Positions 46,721 to 55,523 of a stretch of DNA of 64,000 nucleotides are shown in pieces; the first letter of the stretch is position 1, and the number at the start of each line of letters is the position of its first letter. The DNA is taken from the NCBI RefSeq assembly GCF_019352175.1, contig NZ_JACBYI010000004.1:186001-250000 (forward strand), written 5' to 3'. The notes below the pieces were generated by a model. It searched no databases. It saw nothing but the letters and a program-made list of their open reading frames with translations, and was not told the origin of the DNA. Position numbers and translations under genes: made by a program. The stretch comes from Paenibacillus sp. S150 (lineage in GTDB: Bacteria > Bacillota > Bacilli > Paenibacillales > Paenibacillaceae).

Positions 46721-46940
46721 GCGGTTTTTGCGGTTTACCTTGAACGTGCTTTCCGCCTGCCGAAATAACTGGAAATTAGATGATATTCCCCCCTGACTAT
46801 GGAAATTTACCCCTAGCGTAATCATGTGCTTTGTATGAGAATAAGAATTGCCTTCATCCTTTCTTTTGACAACAATTCCCTACTCCATGTACACCGCCAT
46901 CCCTCCCAACCGTTTTGAGGCACAAGCATTGCCGGACAAC

Positions 46941-47033
46941 AGCGCACAAAACGCACTTCTGAAGTACAGGATCATTTCCGCACACCGGACAACATTACTG
47001 GCACAAATGATTATTTGCCGTGCGCTTTTTTTG
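46941..47033 (+). promoter_or_regulatory. Structured leader/attenuator-like element before chitinase 1
   Basis: AGCGCAC (46941) pairs with GTGCGCT (47020-47026), which is followed by an eight-T run; inside, ATCATTT (46971) pairs with AAATGAT (47005). CCGGACAACA occurs twice (46932 and 46985). ACGCAC at 46951 could compete for the same right arm. This looks like a terminator with alternative pairings about 140 bases before the chitinase start, but matches no riboswitch class I know. The rest of this 537-base gap shows no gene. Confidence 0.4.
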
Positions 47034-47173
47034 TGTACTTAATCTATCATCCTGTTGTTATGAATCTGCTAGAGACACAGGGTGAAGGTGAATCCGAACC
47101 GGGGGGTGACACGAGGATCTTTGCCAGTGAAGCAGGATTACAAGCATGCATAGAACTGAGGAGGTAATTGAAA

Positions 47174-49030
47174 ATGAGGCCGAAATACAGCAGATTTCGT
47201 AAAGCCTTTGCGCTTGGCATGGCCGTTGCACTGATCATTGCACTTTTTTCAACGCTTGGAACCAGTGTCAAAACCGCAAATGCGGCTGCGGGCTACAAGC
47301 TCGTCGGTTATTATGCTTCGTGGGCTGCCTATGGGCGGGCCTATAATGTAACGGATATCGATCCTGCCCAAATGAATGTGATCAACTACGCCTTTGCCGA
47401 TATTTGCTGGAACGGGGTTCACGGCAATCCTGACCCGACCGGGCCGAATCCGGCCACCTGGACCTGCCAAAATGAGCAAGGCCAGACCATCAGCGTCCCG
47501 AACGGCACGATTGTGCTGGGCGATCCCTGGATCGATGCCCAGAAAAGCTTCGGGGATGACAAATGGGATGACCCGATTAAAGGCAACCTGAAGCAGCTGT
47601 GGAAGCTGAAAGAAAAGAACCCGAGCCTTAAGACGGTTATATCCGTCGGGGGCTGGACCTGGTCGAACCGGTTCTCGGATGTTGCCGCCACGGCAGCGAC
47701 CCGTGAGGTATTCGCCAATTCCGCAGTCGATTTCATCCGCAAATATCAAATGGACGGCGTCGATCTGGACTGGGAATATCCGGTCAGCGGAGGCCTCGCA
47801 GGCAACAGCTACCGTGCGGAGGATAAGCAGAATTACGTGCTGCTGCTGCAGAAAATCCGTGAGAAGCTGAATGCCGCCGGTACGGCCGACGGTAAAACCT
47901 ACCTGCTGACCATCGCTTCAGGCGCAGGTCCCGCATATATTCAGAACAATAACCTTAGCGCAATCGCCGCGGTTGTCGACTGGATCAATATTATGACCTA
48001 TGACTTCAACGGCAGCTGGAATACGACTACAGGACATAACGCCCCGCTCTACTACGATCCGGCGGCAGCCTCGTCGGGTCTGACCGATCCGGCCAATTAC
48101 AATATCGACAAGGCCGTTACCAGCTATCTGGAGAATGGAGTCCCGGCGAATAAGCTTGTGCTGGGGATGCCGTTCTATGGACGCGGCTGGGGCGGTGCGC
48201 CGAGTACAGGGAACGGACAATATCAGGTCTCAGCCGGTATTTCGAACACAGGCACATGGGAAAAGGGAAGCTATGACTTCTATGATCTCGAAGCCAATTA
48301 CATCAACAAAAACGGCTATACCCGCTATTGGAACAACACCTCCAAGGTTCCTTATCTCTATAATCCGTCTAACCAAACCTTCATCAGCTATGATGACGTA
48401 GAATCCTTCGGCTACAAAACCAGCTATATCAAAACCAAAGGGCTGGCAGGAGCGATGTTCTGGGAGACCAGCGGCGACCGCAACAAAACGCTGCAAAACA
48501 AGCTGAACGCCGATTTGGGCAGCGGGGTGGTGCCATCGCCTACTCCGACGGCATCCCCAGCCGCGACAGCAACCCCGAGCCCGACGCCTACAGCTACGGT
48601 TACGCCAACGGCAACCCCAACTTCGACTCCGGGGCAGTGTACGGCAGCGGCCTGGAATGCGGCAGCCGTCTATACAATTGGCATGCAGGCTTCGTATGGC
48701 GGTGTGCTCTATGAAGCCAAGTGGTGGACACAGGGAGAGCGTCCTGACCTGAGCGGTGCTTCCGGGGTCTGGAAAGTGATCGGGAGCTGCGGCAACACCA
48801 CGCCGGCGCCAACGGCTACGGTAAGCCCGACCACAACACCGGTGCCGACCGCGACCGTAAGCCCGACCGCCACAGCAACTCCCGGGGTATCCGCCTGGGC
48901 TGCCGGAGTGGCTTATAAGGTTGGCGATAAAGTGAGCTACAGCGGCAAAACGTACACCTGCCTCCAGGCCCATACCTCACTTCAGGGCTGGGAGCCGGCG
49001 ACCACACCGGCCCTATGGCAGCTGAATTAG
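47174..49030 (+). CDS. Secreted GH18 chitinase 1 with two CBM5/12 modules
   Basis: 618 residues from ATG at 47174 (GAGGAGG about 9 bases upstream). Signal peptide 1-38 (TANAAAG), GH18 barrel about 40-440 with the catalytic motif DGVDLDWEYP (Glu201). Two Pro/Thr linkers (about 450-485, 540-570) separate two chitin-binding type 3 modules (about 488-538, CTAAAWNAAAVYTIG and YEAKWWTQGERP; about 570-618). It hydrolyses chitin outside the cell. Followed after 147 bases by a second chitinase. Confidence 0.94.
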   Translation: MRPKYSRFRKAFALGMAVALIIALFSTLGTSVKTANAAAGYKLVGYYASWAAYGRAYNVTDIDPAQMNVINYAFADICWNGVHGNPDPTGPNPATWTCQNEQGQTISVPNGTIVLGDPWIDAQKSFGDDKWDDPIKGNLKQLWKLKEKNPSLKTVISVGGWTWSNRFSDVAATAATREVFANSAVDFIRKYQMDGVDLDWEYPVSGGLAGNSYRAEDKQNYVLLLQKIREKLNAAGTADGKTYLLTIASGAGPAYIQNNNLSAIAAVVDWINIMTYDFNGSWNTTTGHNAPLYYDPAAASSGLTDPANYNIDKAVTSYLENGVPANKLVLGMPFYGRGWGGAPSTGNGQYQVSAGISNTGTWEKGSYDFYDLEANYINKNGYTRYWNNTSKVPYLYNPSNQTFISYDDVESFGYKTSYIKTKGLAGAMFWETSGDRNKTLQNKLNADLGSGVVPSPTPTASPAATATPSPTPTATVTPTATPTSTPGQCTAAAWNAAAVYTIGMQASYGGVLYEAKWWTQGERPDLSGASGVWKVIGSCGNTTPAPTATVSPTTTPVPTATVSPTATATPGVSAWAAGVAYKVGDKVSYSGKTYTCLQAHTSLQGWEPATTPALWQLN

Positions 49031-49177
49031 AACAATAGTTCAGGCATCCCGCTAAAACAACGGCGTTCCCCCCGCAACTCTTCCTTCCGGCTCTGTTTTG
49101 ACGGTACAGAATTTGCGCATGGAGCGCCGTTTCCGTATTTGGAAGAATGGCATGAACTGAAAATGGAGGAATGTGAG

Positions 49178-51538
49178 ATGAAAGGGAACACAATTTCCAG
49201 GCGTAATAATATGCCCCGGATGCTTGCGGCGGTTATGAGTCTGCTGCTGCTGCTGCCCCTGTATACCGGACAGGGAACCGGCAAGGGCCACGCGGCAACC
49301 GCCGCAGGAGCTGCGCCTGCTGCTCCCCTGCCCGCTGCGGATCACCCCCGCAAGATCGTGGCTTATTTCCCTGAATGGGGCGATCAGGAGAACAAGGGCT
49401 TCTATACCGTAAGCAAAATTCCGTGGAGCAAAATCACACATATCAACTATGCTTTTGCCAAAGTCAACGCCCAGAACAAAATCGATTTCCTGGACCGCAC
49501 AGCCGCAATTGAAAAGGATTATGCCGGACAGCTTGACGATGTTCCGTTCAAGGGCCACTTCAACCAGCTGATTAAATACAAACGGCTCTATCCGGATGTG
49601 CGCACCCTGATTTCTGTAGGCGGCTGGTCAGCCTCGGGCGGCTTTTATAATATGGCGAATTCGGAAGCAGGCCGGGAGACCTTTGCCAACAGCGTGGTGG
49701 ATTTCCTGCGCACATATCAGTTCAACGGAGTAGACATTGACTGGGAATATCCGTCCGGTACCGCCCTCTCCGGCAATCCGAACGACTCCGCCGTGGCCGA
49801 ACCGCTGCGTGCAGCCAACTACGACAACTATGTGCTCCTGATGAAGAAGCTGCGTGAAAAGCTCGACCTGGCCGGAGCGCAGGACAACCAGAAATATGAT
49901 CTGACGATCGCCGCGACCGCATCCTCGTGGATTCTTGGCGGAATGAAGCTGGGTGAAGCAAACGCCTATTTGGATTGGGCCAATCTCATGACCTATGATT
50001 TCCACGGTGCGTGGAACGGCTATGTAGGACCGCATTCCGCCCTTTATCCCGATTCCCGCGATACTGAAACGGCTGCGCTGGGCACTCCGGTGCTGAACAC
50101 GGACTGGGCGGTCCGCTATTATCTCGGCGCACTTCCCCCGGAGAAAATCGTTATCGGCGTTCCCTACTACTCGCGGGGCTGGAAGAATGTCAGCGGCGGG
50201 GTCAATAACACCGGTCTTTACGGTTCAGCGGCATCCACGGGCGGGGGAGCCGACGGCACCTACGGCATCTGGAACGATCCCGCTCCGGAGCAGCCCGCCG
50301 GGGCCAATCCGATCTGGCATATTCTGAATCTGCTGAAGGACCCTGCCAATCAGCGGTTTTTCGATTCTGTTACCAAGACCCCGTATTTGTACAATGCGGC
50401 GGGTAAGGTGTTCCTCACCTATGAGGACAAGGAATCGCTGGGCTACAAGCTTAATTACATCAAGGAAAAAGGCCTCGGCGGAATGATGTTCTGGGAGCTG
50501 ACCGGAGATTATTCCCAGCAGGCGGACGGCACATACACCTACGGCAGCTCGCTGACCGACTATGCTTACGAGCAGCTGAAGACGGCCGCTCCACCGGGCG
50601 GACCCGTTAAGCCAGTGCTGCCAGCGCCCAGAAATTTCACTGTCGCCTTCGGCGGCACCTACGATCATCCGAACTACACCTATTCGCTGAAAATAACCAA
50701 TAATACCGGCGCCGAAATCCCCGGCGGCTGGCAGCTCGAGTTTGATCTGCCGACGACCACAACGCTGACCTCAGTCTGGGGAGCAGGGGCTGTAGAGCAA
50801 ATCTCGGCAGCCTGGGATTTCAACCGCTACCGGATTACCGGAACAGCCTCACAATCCATCGCGAATGGTGCGGCACTGGAGCTTCAGGGCATGATGAAGC
50901 TGAACTTCACGGGCGGCCCGCAGCGCATTACCTTGAACGGAAGCTCATCACAGGCGGAGTATGATAAGCTGTACGGTGGCGTGGCCCCAACCCCGACACC
51001 GTCCGCTGCAGCCACGCCAACGGCGACCCCGACAGCGACGCCAACACCAACACCTACGGCTACCGTACAGCCTTCCGCGACGCCAACGCCGGCACCGACC
51101 GCCACTCCCGGGCAATGTACGGCTGCGGCCTGGAGCGCAACAGCCGTATACAATCTCGGCCAGCAGGCTTCGTATGGCGGTGTGCTCTATGAAGCCAAAT
51201 GGTGGACGCAAGGGGAACGTCCTGATTTGAGCGGGGCTTACGGAGCCTGGAAAGCAATCGGCGCCTGCGGGAACACTTCGCCAGCGCCAACGGGTACCGC
51301 GGGTCCGACTGCAACCGCAGGCCCGACAGCTGCACCAACGGCAACCGTTAGCCCAACCGCGGCACCGGTGCCCACAGCAACCGTGACCCCGGGAGTATCC
51401 GCATGGGCAGCGGGAGTTGCCTACCAGGCAGGCGTCAAAGTAAGTTACGGCGGCAAGACGTATGTCTGCCTGCAGGCCCATACCTCACTGCCGGGCTGGG
51501 AGCCGGCGGCAGCGCCGGCATTGTGGCAGCTTAGCTAA
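49178..51538 (+). CDS. Secreted GH18 chitinase 2 with CBM2-like and two CBM5/12 modules
   Basis: 786 residues from ATG at 49178 (GGAGG eight bases upstream; frame open to 49139 lacks a good RBS). Signal peptide about 1-38, GH18 barrel about 62-470 with DGVDIDWEYPSG (Glu190), a cellulose/chitin-binding CBM2-like beta-sandwich (about 485-590, FTVAFGGTYDHPNYTYSLKI), Pro/Thr linkers, then two CBM5/12 modules very like those of chitinase 1 (YEAKWWTQGERPDLSGA). The barrels differ in loop regions, so the enzymes likely differ in endo/exo preference. Confidence 0.94.
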   Translation: MKGNTISRRNNMPRMLAAVMSLLLLLPLYTGQGTGKGHAATAAGAAPAAPLPAADHPRKIVAYFPEWGDQENKGFYTVSKIPWSKITHINYAFAKVNAQNKIDFLDRTAAIEKDYAGQLDDVPFKGHFNQLIKYKRLYPDVRTLISVGGWSASGGFYNMANSEAGRETFANSVVDFLRTYQFNGVDIDWEYPSGTALSGNPNDSAVAEPLRAANYDNYVLLMKKLREKLDLAGAQDNQKYDLTIAATASSWILGGMKLGEANAYLDWANLMTYDFHGAWNGYVGPHSALYPDSRDTETAALGTPVLNTDWAVRYYLGALPPEKIVIGVPYYSRGWKNVSGGVNNTGLYGSAASTGGGADGTYGIWNDPAPEQPAGANPIWHILNLLKDPANQRFFDSVTKTPYLYNAAGKVFLTYEDKESLGYKLNYIKEKGLGGMMFWELTGDYSQQADGTYTYGSSLTDYAYEQLKTAAPPGGPVKPVLPAPRNFTVAFGGTYDHPNYTYSLKITNNTGAEIPGGWQLEFDLPTTTTLTSVWGAGAVEQISAAWDFNRYRITGTASQSIANGAALELQGMMKLNFTGGPQRITLNGSSSQAEYDKLYGGVAPTPTPSAAATPTATPTATPTPTPTATVQPSATPTPAPTATPGQCTAAAWSATAVYNLGQQASYGGVLYEAKWWTQGERPDLSGAYGAWKAIGACGNTSPAPTGTAGPTATAGPTAAPTATVSPTAAPVPTATVTPGVSAWAAGVAYQAGVKVSYGGKTYVCLQAHTSLPGWEPAAAPALWQLS

Positions 51539-51556
51539 GGCTTTAAAGTGCACGGC

Positions 51557-51601
51557 AAAAAGCTTGCAGAGAAGGATACGCCTTGACTCTGCAAGCTTTT
51601 G
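51557..51601 (+). terminator. Terminator of chitinase 2
   Basis: AAAAGCTTGCAGAG and CTCTGCAAGCTTTT are perfectly complementary (14 bp) with a 15-base loop. The stem's own T-run ends it; it may serve the convergent gene too. Confidence 0.88.
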
Positions 51602-51655
51602 TTCAGCCGTAATCTTCAGGCTTCCGTTGCCTAATCCAATCCTGCATGCTTCTTC

Positions 51656-52702
51656 TCAGCAGCCGCCGCTGTTCTTCAGCCCGGCATATTTCCAGTTCTC
51701 CTGAAAAACCTCCTGAACGTGGGCTTTAAGCTGTTCAAGGTCATTGCCGCGAATGAAATCCCAGCCGAGCCAGTTGAACGTTGCGCCCTCCGGCAGACCC
51801 GGATCAACCCCGGAATTCAGCATCACAAAATGCTGGGCCGTTGCCTGCTCTGCAAAGCTTTTGCTGGTGATAAACTCAGTTACCGCCTGTACCGCAGAGG
51901 GCTTCGATTTCCGGGTAAGCAGGAACAGCGGATTCACAAGCGCCCCGTCCTCCGGCCAGATGATCGACACATGGTCCGAATCCTTGCACTGCTGGGCGAA
52001 AATCCATGGGATCACATAGATGCCGGCACCTTCGGTATTGCTCTCCGGCGCTTCCACCGTCTTGACCATTACCCGGCCATGCCAGCCGTCTTTGATATTT
52101 GCCGCCAGCCTGATAATGCCGTCGTCGCCAAACTTCTTATACAGCGTGAGCAGCAGCAGCTCGGAAATTTTGTTCGAGGAGCCTACAGCGATAATCTGGT
52201 CGGTGTACTCGGGACGCAGCAGGTCGCTCCACGAGGACGGGACGGGAAGTGCCCCCAGCTTGGTCCGGTCGACCATGAGCACATAAGGATACAGGCCATA
52301 AATGGTGAAATCCTGCTGCGGGTCCACAAACGGCTGAGCCGCAACGCCGGCCGGCCCCTCAAGCGCCACCGATTGAAAGTGTCCTCCTGCGGCCAGACCC
52401 TCCAGAAAGGATCTGCGGAAAAAATTCCCGAATCCAAAGCCGGATACCACTGCCGGGAAGTCGGCAATCGCCTCAGCCTGCCATACGTCCGCGTATTCGC
52501 CGCCGTTGCATTTTTCCGGGAGATAGCTGTTCAGGGCCGCTCCGCCTTTTGCATTGTACTCCTGTACCCACTCTCCAAAAGCGCTGCGGAACGTTCCGCG
52601 CAGGGCGCACAGGGTATTGCCCAAAAAATCGAGCTCGCCAGCCGGAAAGGCGGCCTCCGTAAATGCCAGCGGCTGCTGCTGTACTGCTTCAACGTCACTC
52701 AT
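51656..52702 (-). CDS. Solute-binding-protein-like protein without signal peptide
   Basis: 348 residues. The fold resembles ABC-type Fe3+/polyamine binding proteins (PotD/FbpA class): YADVWQAEAIADFPAVV, LGALPVPSSWSDLLRPEYTD, AGIYVIPWIFAQ and DGALVNPLFLLTRK. It starts MSDVEAVQQQ with no signal peptide or lipobox, and ends with a CNGG-type and a terminal GGC cysteine. No transporter genes are adjacent. A cytoplasmic ligand-binding role or a lost export signal is possible. Confidence 0.7.
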   Translation of the reverse strand: MSDVEAVQQQPLAFTEAAFPAGELDFLGNTLCALRGTFRSAFGEWVQEYNAKGGAALNSYLPEKCNGGEYADVWQAEAIADFPAVVSGFGFGNFFRRSFLEGLAAGGHFQSVALEGPAGVAAQPFVDPQQDFTIYGLYPYVLMVDRTKLGALPVPSSWSDLLRPEYTDQIIAVGSSNKISELLLLTLYKKFGDDGIIRLAANIKDGWHGRVMVKTVEAPESNTEGAGIYVIPWIFAQQCKDSDHVSIIWPEDGALVNPLFLLTRKSKPSAVQAVTEFITSKSFAEQATAQHFVMLNSGVDPGLPEGATFNWLGWDFIRGNDLEQLKAHVQEVFQENWKYAGLKNSGGC

Positions 52703-52730
52703 ATTGCTGATCGCTCCTTTTGTGCTTCAT

Positions 52731-52772
52731 GTGATCAAGTTTATGTTTACATATAATTAGTTATATTTGATC
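52731..52772. promoter_or_regulatory. Inverted TGATCAA half-sites upstream of the binding-protein-like gene
   Basis: TGATCAA (52731-52737) and TTGATCA (52766-52772) are exact inverted copies with 28 AT-rich bases between, about 30-70 bases before the minus-strand start. They look like a regulator site; FNR/CRP-type halves are one possibility, not established. Confidence 0.4.
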
Positions 52773-53001
52773 ATAGAACCATTATCATACTAAAAACAAT
52801 GGTTTACCCGCTGTTCCAGCCCTCATAATGTGGAAATTTTGTGGATTTTTATGTGTGAGGAGAAAGTGATGCTCATAAGCTTCCATCCGCTGAAATATAC
52901 TGGCTAAGCATACGTGTGTACGGGTTTTTAAAAACTTATGCAACGTGATGCCGTTTTTTTCGTTATAGTATAGTATATAGCGGAAGGTGGTGGGTTCACC
53001 G

Positions 53002-53436
53002 ATGGTGGTCTGGGTGTTTTGGTTAATTGCAGCCGGTGTCCTGTTTGTCGTTGAAATGATGACGCTTACGTTTTATCTCCTTTGGTTAAGCATCGGCGCT
53101 CTGGTGGCCGGTCTCGTATCTCTGTTGCTGCCGGATGCGATATTGCTGCAGGTCGTGGCAGGCTCGCTTGTTGCCCTGGGACTGACGGTTTTTTCGAAGC
53201 CTCTGGTGGCGAGATTCCGCAGTTCCAAGGGATTTAAGGATACCGGGACGGAGATTGTCGGCAGGCAGGGCTTGGTTGTGGAGCCTATTGAGCCGGGCCG
53301 GTACGGTCAGGTTAAGATAGGCGGTGATACCTGGAGCGCAACCTCTATAGAGCCGCTGGGCAAGGATGAAGTCGTCAAAGTGGTTGGAAGAAGCTCGACA
53401 ATTATTGAAGTAGTTCGATGGGGGGATATGTACTGA
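53002..53436 (+). CDS. NfeD-family membrane protein
   Basis: 144 residues from ATG at 53002 (a GTG at 52987 sits on the RBS). Two to three N-terminal membrane segments (about 5-75), then a C-terminal OB-fold (about 85-144, GRQGLVVEPIEPGRYGQVKIGG). NfeD proteins partner with SPFH/flotillin proteins. Here the stop TGA shares one base with the start of the SPFH gene, so the pair is translationally coupled. Confidence 0.92.
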   Translation: MVVWVFWLIAAGVLFVVEMMTLTFYLLWLSIGALVAGLVSLLLPDAILLQVVAGSLVALGLTVFSKPLVARFRSSKGFKDTGTEIVGRQGLVVEPIEPGRYGQVKIGGDTWSATSIEPLGKDEVVKVVGRSSTIIEVVRWGDMY

Positions 53437-54371
53437 TGCAGTGGATCATTACAGTAATTATTATTTTTGTGGTTGTCGTATTCGTGGCATTGACTGTCAA
53501 AATCGTACCGCAACAACGGGTGGGGGTTGTAGAGCGTCTCGGTAAATTCCACCGGCTGCTCACACCGGGTCTGAACATTCTCATTCCTATTATCGATCAG
53601 GTGCGCACTTACCATGATTTGCGGATTCAGCAGGCCAATGTGCCTCCGCAGACGGTGATCACCAAGGATAACGTGCAGGTGCAGATTGATACGATTATTT
53701 TCTATCAGGTAGTGGGTCCTGAACAGGCAACTTATGGAATTTCCGATTATGTATACGGGGTGCGCAACATTTCCACAGCGACGATGCGCCAGATTATCGG
53801 GAAGCTGGAGCTGGATGAAACCTTGTCCGGCCGGGAAAAGATCTCCTCGGATATCCGCCTCGCGCTGGATGAAGCGACGGAGAAATGGGGCGTGCGGATT
53901 GAGCGCGTGGAGGTAATCGATATCAAGCCTCCGCTCGATATTCAGGAAGCGATGGATAAGCAAATGAAAGCGGAGCGCAGCAAACGTGCGATTGTGCTGG
54001 AGGCGGAAGCTGCCAAGCAGGATATGATTCTGCGTGCTGAAGGTGACAAGCAGAGCAAAATCCTGAAGGCCGAGGGCGATAAGGAAGCACGCATCCGGCA
54101 GGCGGAAGGCTTGCGGCAGGCTCAGGAGCTCGAAGCGCTCGGGCAGGCCAAAGCGATCCAGGCGGTGGCGGAAGCCGAGAAATCGCGTATCCAGCTGATC
54201 AGCAGCGCAGGGCTGGATGAGCGTGTGCTGGCCTATCAATCCTTCGACGCACTGACTGAAATCTCCAAAGGCCCGGCGAACAAAGTGTTCCTGCCGACCA
54301 GTGCCGTGGAAACGCTGGGCTCTCTCGGTGCCATAGCCGAGGTGTTCAAGGCCAGCAAGGAGAGCAAGTAG
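53436..54371 (+). CDS. SPFH/band 7 (stomatin-like, QmcA-type) protein
   Basis: 311 residues from ATG at 53436 (GGGGGGA about 10 bases upstream). One N-terminal membrane segment (1-24), SPFH domain (about 25-180, VPQQRVGVVERLGKFHRLLTPG), then a long Ala/Glu/Lys coiled coil (about 185-265, KAEGDKEARIRQAEGLRQAQ). It forms ring-like membrane microdomain assemblies and works with NfeD in membrane protein quality control or stress tolerance. Confidence 0.95.
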   Translation: MQWIITVIIIFVVVVFVALTVKIVPQQRVGVVERLGKFHRLLTPGLNILIPIIDQVRTYHDLRIQQANVPPQTVITKDNVQVQIDTIIFYQVVGPEQATYGISDYVYGVRNISTATMRQIIGKLELDETLSGREKISSDIRLALDEATEKWGVRIERVEVIDIKPPLDIQEAMDKQMKAERSKRAIVLEAEAAKQDMILRAEGDKQSKILKAEGDKEARIRQAEGLRQAQELEALGQAKAIQAVAEAEKSRIQLISSAGLDERVLAYQSFDALTEISKGPANKVFLPTSAVETLGSLGAIAEVFKASKESK

Positions 54372-54441
54372 ACGGAATAATTTACAATTGCGGCACATTC
54401 CGTTAATGTAAAAGCAAAACGAAGCTTAGGCTTACGAAGCT

Positions 54442-54499
54442 GTTTTGCTGCGCAAAGCTCAAGGGTATGCTCAGGGTGCCGGTTTTGCTGCGCAAAGCT
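54442..54499. repeat. Pair of 18-bp direct repeats before the cupin gene
   Basis: GTTTTGCTGCGCAAAGCT occurs at 54442-54459 and 54482-54499, 40 bases apart; each holds TTTGC...GCAAA inverted halves. They are just upstream of the cupin gene RBS and may be operator repeats or chance duplication. Confidence 0.5.
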
Positions 54500-54516
54500 T
54501 TAAAGGAGAGAATACG

Positions 54517-54972
54517 GTGACGCAAAAAGAAATTTCGCCGCTGGTGGAAGCGCTGGGGCTTCAGCCCCACGTGGAGGGCGGCTGGTACAAAAGATTGTGG
54601 GAAGCTCCCTTTGTCATTCCGCAGGAGACCCTGGGTGGGAGTTACTCCGGGCCAAGAGCATCGGCCTCTTCTATTTATTTTCTGCTGCATGCTGATGAGG
54701 CCTCGGAATGGCACACGGTGCTGTCCTCCGAAATCTGGCTGTGGCATTCCGGCAGTCCGATTGTCCTGAGCCTCGGGGGCAGCGGCGACAAGCCGGAGAA
54801 TGTGACCGAGGTCATTCTCGGCCTCGATGTCGCCGCCGGCCAGCAGCCGCAGGTGGTTATTCCGCCAGGCGTATGGCAGGCCGCCCGGCCGCTCGGCGAG
54901 GAGCCGGTGCTGGTCTCCTGCATCGTGTCTCCGGAGTTCCAATTCGATGATTTCAAGCTGATCGAGAAGTAG
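54517..54972 (+). CDS. Cupin protein of the DUF985 family
   Basis: 151 residues from GTG at 54517 with AAAGGAGA eight bases upstream. Conserved blocks EGGWYKRLWEAPF, ASSIYFLLHADEASEWH, EIWLWHSGSPIVL and PPGVWQAARPLGEEPVLVSC are those of the DUF985 cupin family. His and Glu suited for metal binding are present. Enzymatic function is not known for the family. Confidence 0.88.
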   Translation: MTQKEISPLVEALGLQPHVEGGWYKRLWEAPFVIPQETLGGSYSGPRASASSIYFLLHADEASEWHTVLSSEIWLWHSGSPIVLSLGGSGDKPENVTEVILGLDVAAGQQPQVVIPPGVWQAARPLGEEPVLVSCIVSPEFQFDDFKLIEK

Positions 54973-54981
54973 CTGTACTGA

Positions 54982-55022
54982 ATAGAGTGCTGACTGTGGA
55001 CACAGTCGCACTCTATTTTTTT
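54982..55022 (+). terminator. Terminator of the cupin gene
   Basis: ATAGAGTGC(T)GACTGT and ACAGTCGCACTCTAT form a long stem around a four-base loop, followed by seven T. Confidence 0.9.
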
Positions 55023-55044
55023 GAAAATAATTAGTTTTGAAGGT

Positions 55045-55224
55045 TAAGAGGAAAAAGTAGAACTAATGGGCGGAATTTTGTCACGCAGCAGAGGTTAGTG
55101 GGATTTTGTATACTTAATTCAAGCGGGAATACACACAGAAACCCCTAATCGGCCGGATTAAGTATACTTTTTACCACTACGGACCATTTATACGGCAGAT
55201 GGGGAGGATTAAGTTTACTTTTAG
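55045..55224. repeat. Four-core palindromic element, copy B
   Basis: Cores TAAGAGGAAAAAGTAGAACT, TTAGTGGGATTTTGTATACT, TTAAGTATACTTTTTACCAC and TTAAGTTTACTTTTAGG begin at 55045, 55095, 55158 and 55209 (steps 50, 63, 51), as in copies A and C. ACTTAATT pairs with GATTAAGT around the centre. It is the main content of the 551-base gap between the cupin and aldo-keto reductase genes; no gene is supported there. Confidence 0.78.
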
Positions 55225-55523
55225 GCCTTGTACATAAGCTGTGACAAGGCAGGAAACTGGGCAGGCTCCTGAAAATGGCACAATCTATTTGAGCGGTGCA
55301 GTTTTTGGGACAAACCGCCTCTTTCGGTTGTGCTTTGGCATCGAAGGCATGAACTGCTATACTGTTTTTGGAAATGGCTGATTACGCTGCCGTTTTTAGG
55401 GTTAAAGAAAGTTAGCTCAAGGAGAAGGATGCAACATACATTCTGCAGCTGAAACGGACACTGGCCTGGTGCAGGCTGGCGGGGCAGTGTCCGCTTAATA
55501 CCACTACGTTTGGAGGAATGATC

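Noticed and set aside
46721..47173. c-di-GMP riboswitch before chitinase 1
   Set aside because: The GEMM signatures are missing; only the attenuator-like stem is present.
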